From: Phycisphaerales bacterium
GTDB lineage: Bacteria; Planctomycetota; Phycisphaerae; Phycisphaerales; UBA1924
Direction: 5' to 3'
Assembly (NCBI GenBank): GCA_028289195.1
Contig: JANQQR010000006.1
Span: 244,655 to 308,654, forward strand
Length of the DNA stretch: 64,000 nt
Each line of letters begins with the position of its first letter. Position 1 is the stretch's first letter. Below, piece after piece: positions 63,977 through 64,000 of this stretch. A program made the position numbers and the translations under genes. Under the pieces are notes generated by a model. The model searched no databases and was not told the origin of the DNA. It worked only from the letters and a program-made list of their open reading frames with translations.

Positions 63977-64000
63977 TTACCAGCCGCCGCGTCCGCCGCC
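63977..64000 (-). CDS. C-terminal end of a Gly/Arg-rich protein, start beyond the window
   Basis: Only the last seven codons are visible: GGGRGGW, then TAA at 63979-63977. Glycine/arginine-rich tails like this end RRM-type RNA-binding proteins of many bacteria, so that is a likely identity, but it cannot be shown here. The bidirectional terminator at 63923-63953 would serve it. Confidence 0.35.
   Translation of the reverse strand, partial: GGGRGGW

Overview
The window is GC-rich bacterial DNA and most resembles a planctomycete of the Phycisphaerae type. This is inferred from gene content, since no rRNA gene is present. The supporting signs are an alternative complex III/caa3 respiratory supercluster, topoisomerase VI in place of an ordinary accessory type II enzyme, short zinc ribbons of the form CPxCGYDLxG on membrane proteins, a PEP-CTERM-like exported protein, a matrixin protease with a dockerin-like two-repeat tail, and a kinase fused to a beta-propeller. 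No prophage, insertion sequence or CRISPR array was seen.

Layout. Positions 1-15048 (minus strand) form one long respiratory operon, transcribed from about 15170 leftward: actA-B-C-D-E-F (quinol:cytochrome c oxidoreductase), a small membrane protein, a C-terminally anchored SCO copper chaperone, and caa3 oxidase subunits II (fused to cytochrome c), I, III and IV, then a gene cut by the window edge. Haem A synthase (ctaA) diverges from it at 15382 across a region with a promoter and a Fur-like dyad. From 16.8 to 19.3 kb lie ndk, a zinc-ribbon membrane protein and an unknown exported protein, all minus. At 19.4-23.3 kb are top6B-top6A and an ANTAR response regulator, followed by a gene-free stretch with a probable small structured RNA. 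At 23.9-27.3 kb are a TolB-like lipoprotein, a CsgG/LpoB-like lipoprotein and a Xer recombinase. At 27.4-32.5 kb are malate dehydrogenase, an exported protein with a sorting tail, an aminotransferase, a second zinc-ribbon protein and an AhpD-like protein. At 32.6-33.0 kb there is a gene-poor stretch with a perfect 15-nt complement of the 16S rRNA 3' end. At 33.0-35.3 kb are a zinc/manganese-type ABC transporter (permease and ATPase) and tRNA-Ala(CGC). At 35.4-47.2 kb are a lipoprotein, a glutamate-type symporter, mutS, a TPR protein, small exported proteins, an aldo/keto reductase coupled to a Yellow/MRJP lipoprotein, a thioredoxin-like protein and a histone-H1-like/bactofilin fusion. At 47.2-54.7 kb are the kinase/beta-propeller protein, a SnoaL-like protein, the matrixin and a VWA protein. 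At 54.9-64 kb are a DUF5063-like protein, isocitrate dehydrogenase, a Na/Pi transporter flanked by related palindromes, two paralogous lipoproteins around an OsmC protein, a cysteine-rich lipoprotein, a serine beta-lactamase-like hydrolase and a DUF4287/DUF5655-like protein.

How parts work together. The act and cta genes encode a complete route from quinol to oxygen, with copper delivery (SCO) in the operon and haem A synthesis next door. Mdh and Icd are TCA enzymes in the same window but not in an operon together.

The points most worth following up are: (i) a recurrent arrangement in which a -10-like hexamer ends exactly 6 nt before the start codon, pointing to widespread leaderless mRNAs; (ii) the 15-nt anti-anti-Shine-Dalgarno element at 32682-32696; (iii) the candidate small RNA at 23446-23600, just downstream of an ANTAR RNA-binding regulator; (iv) the H1-like/bactofilin fusion; (v) bacterial topoisomerase VI; and (vi) tandem Asn-Gly-Thr tails shared by subunits of two respiratory complexes.
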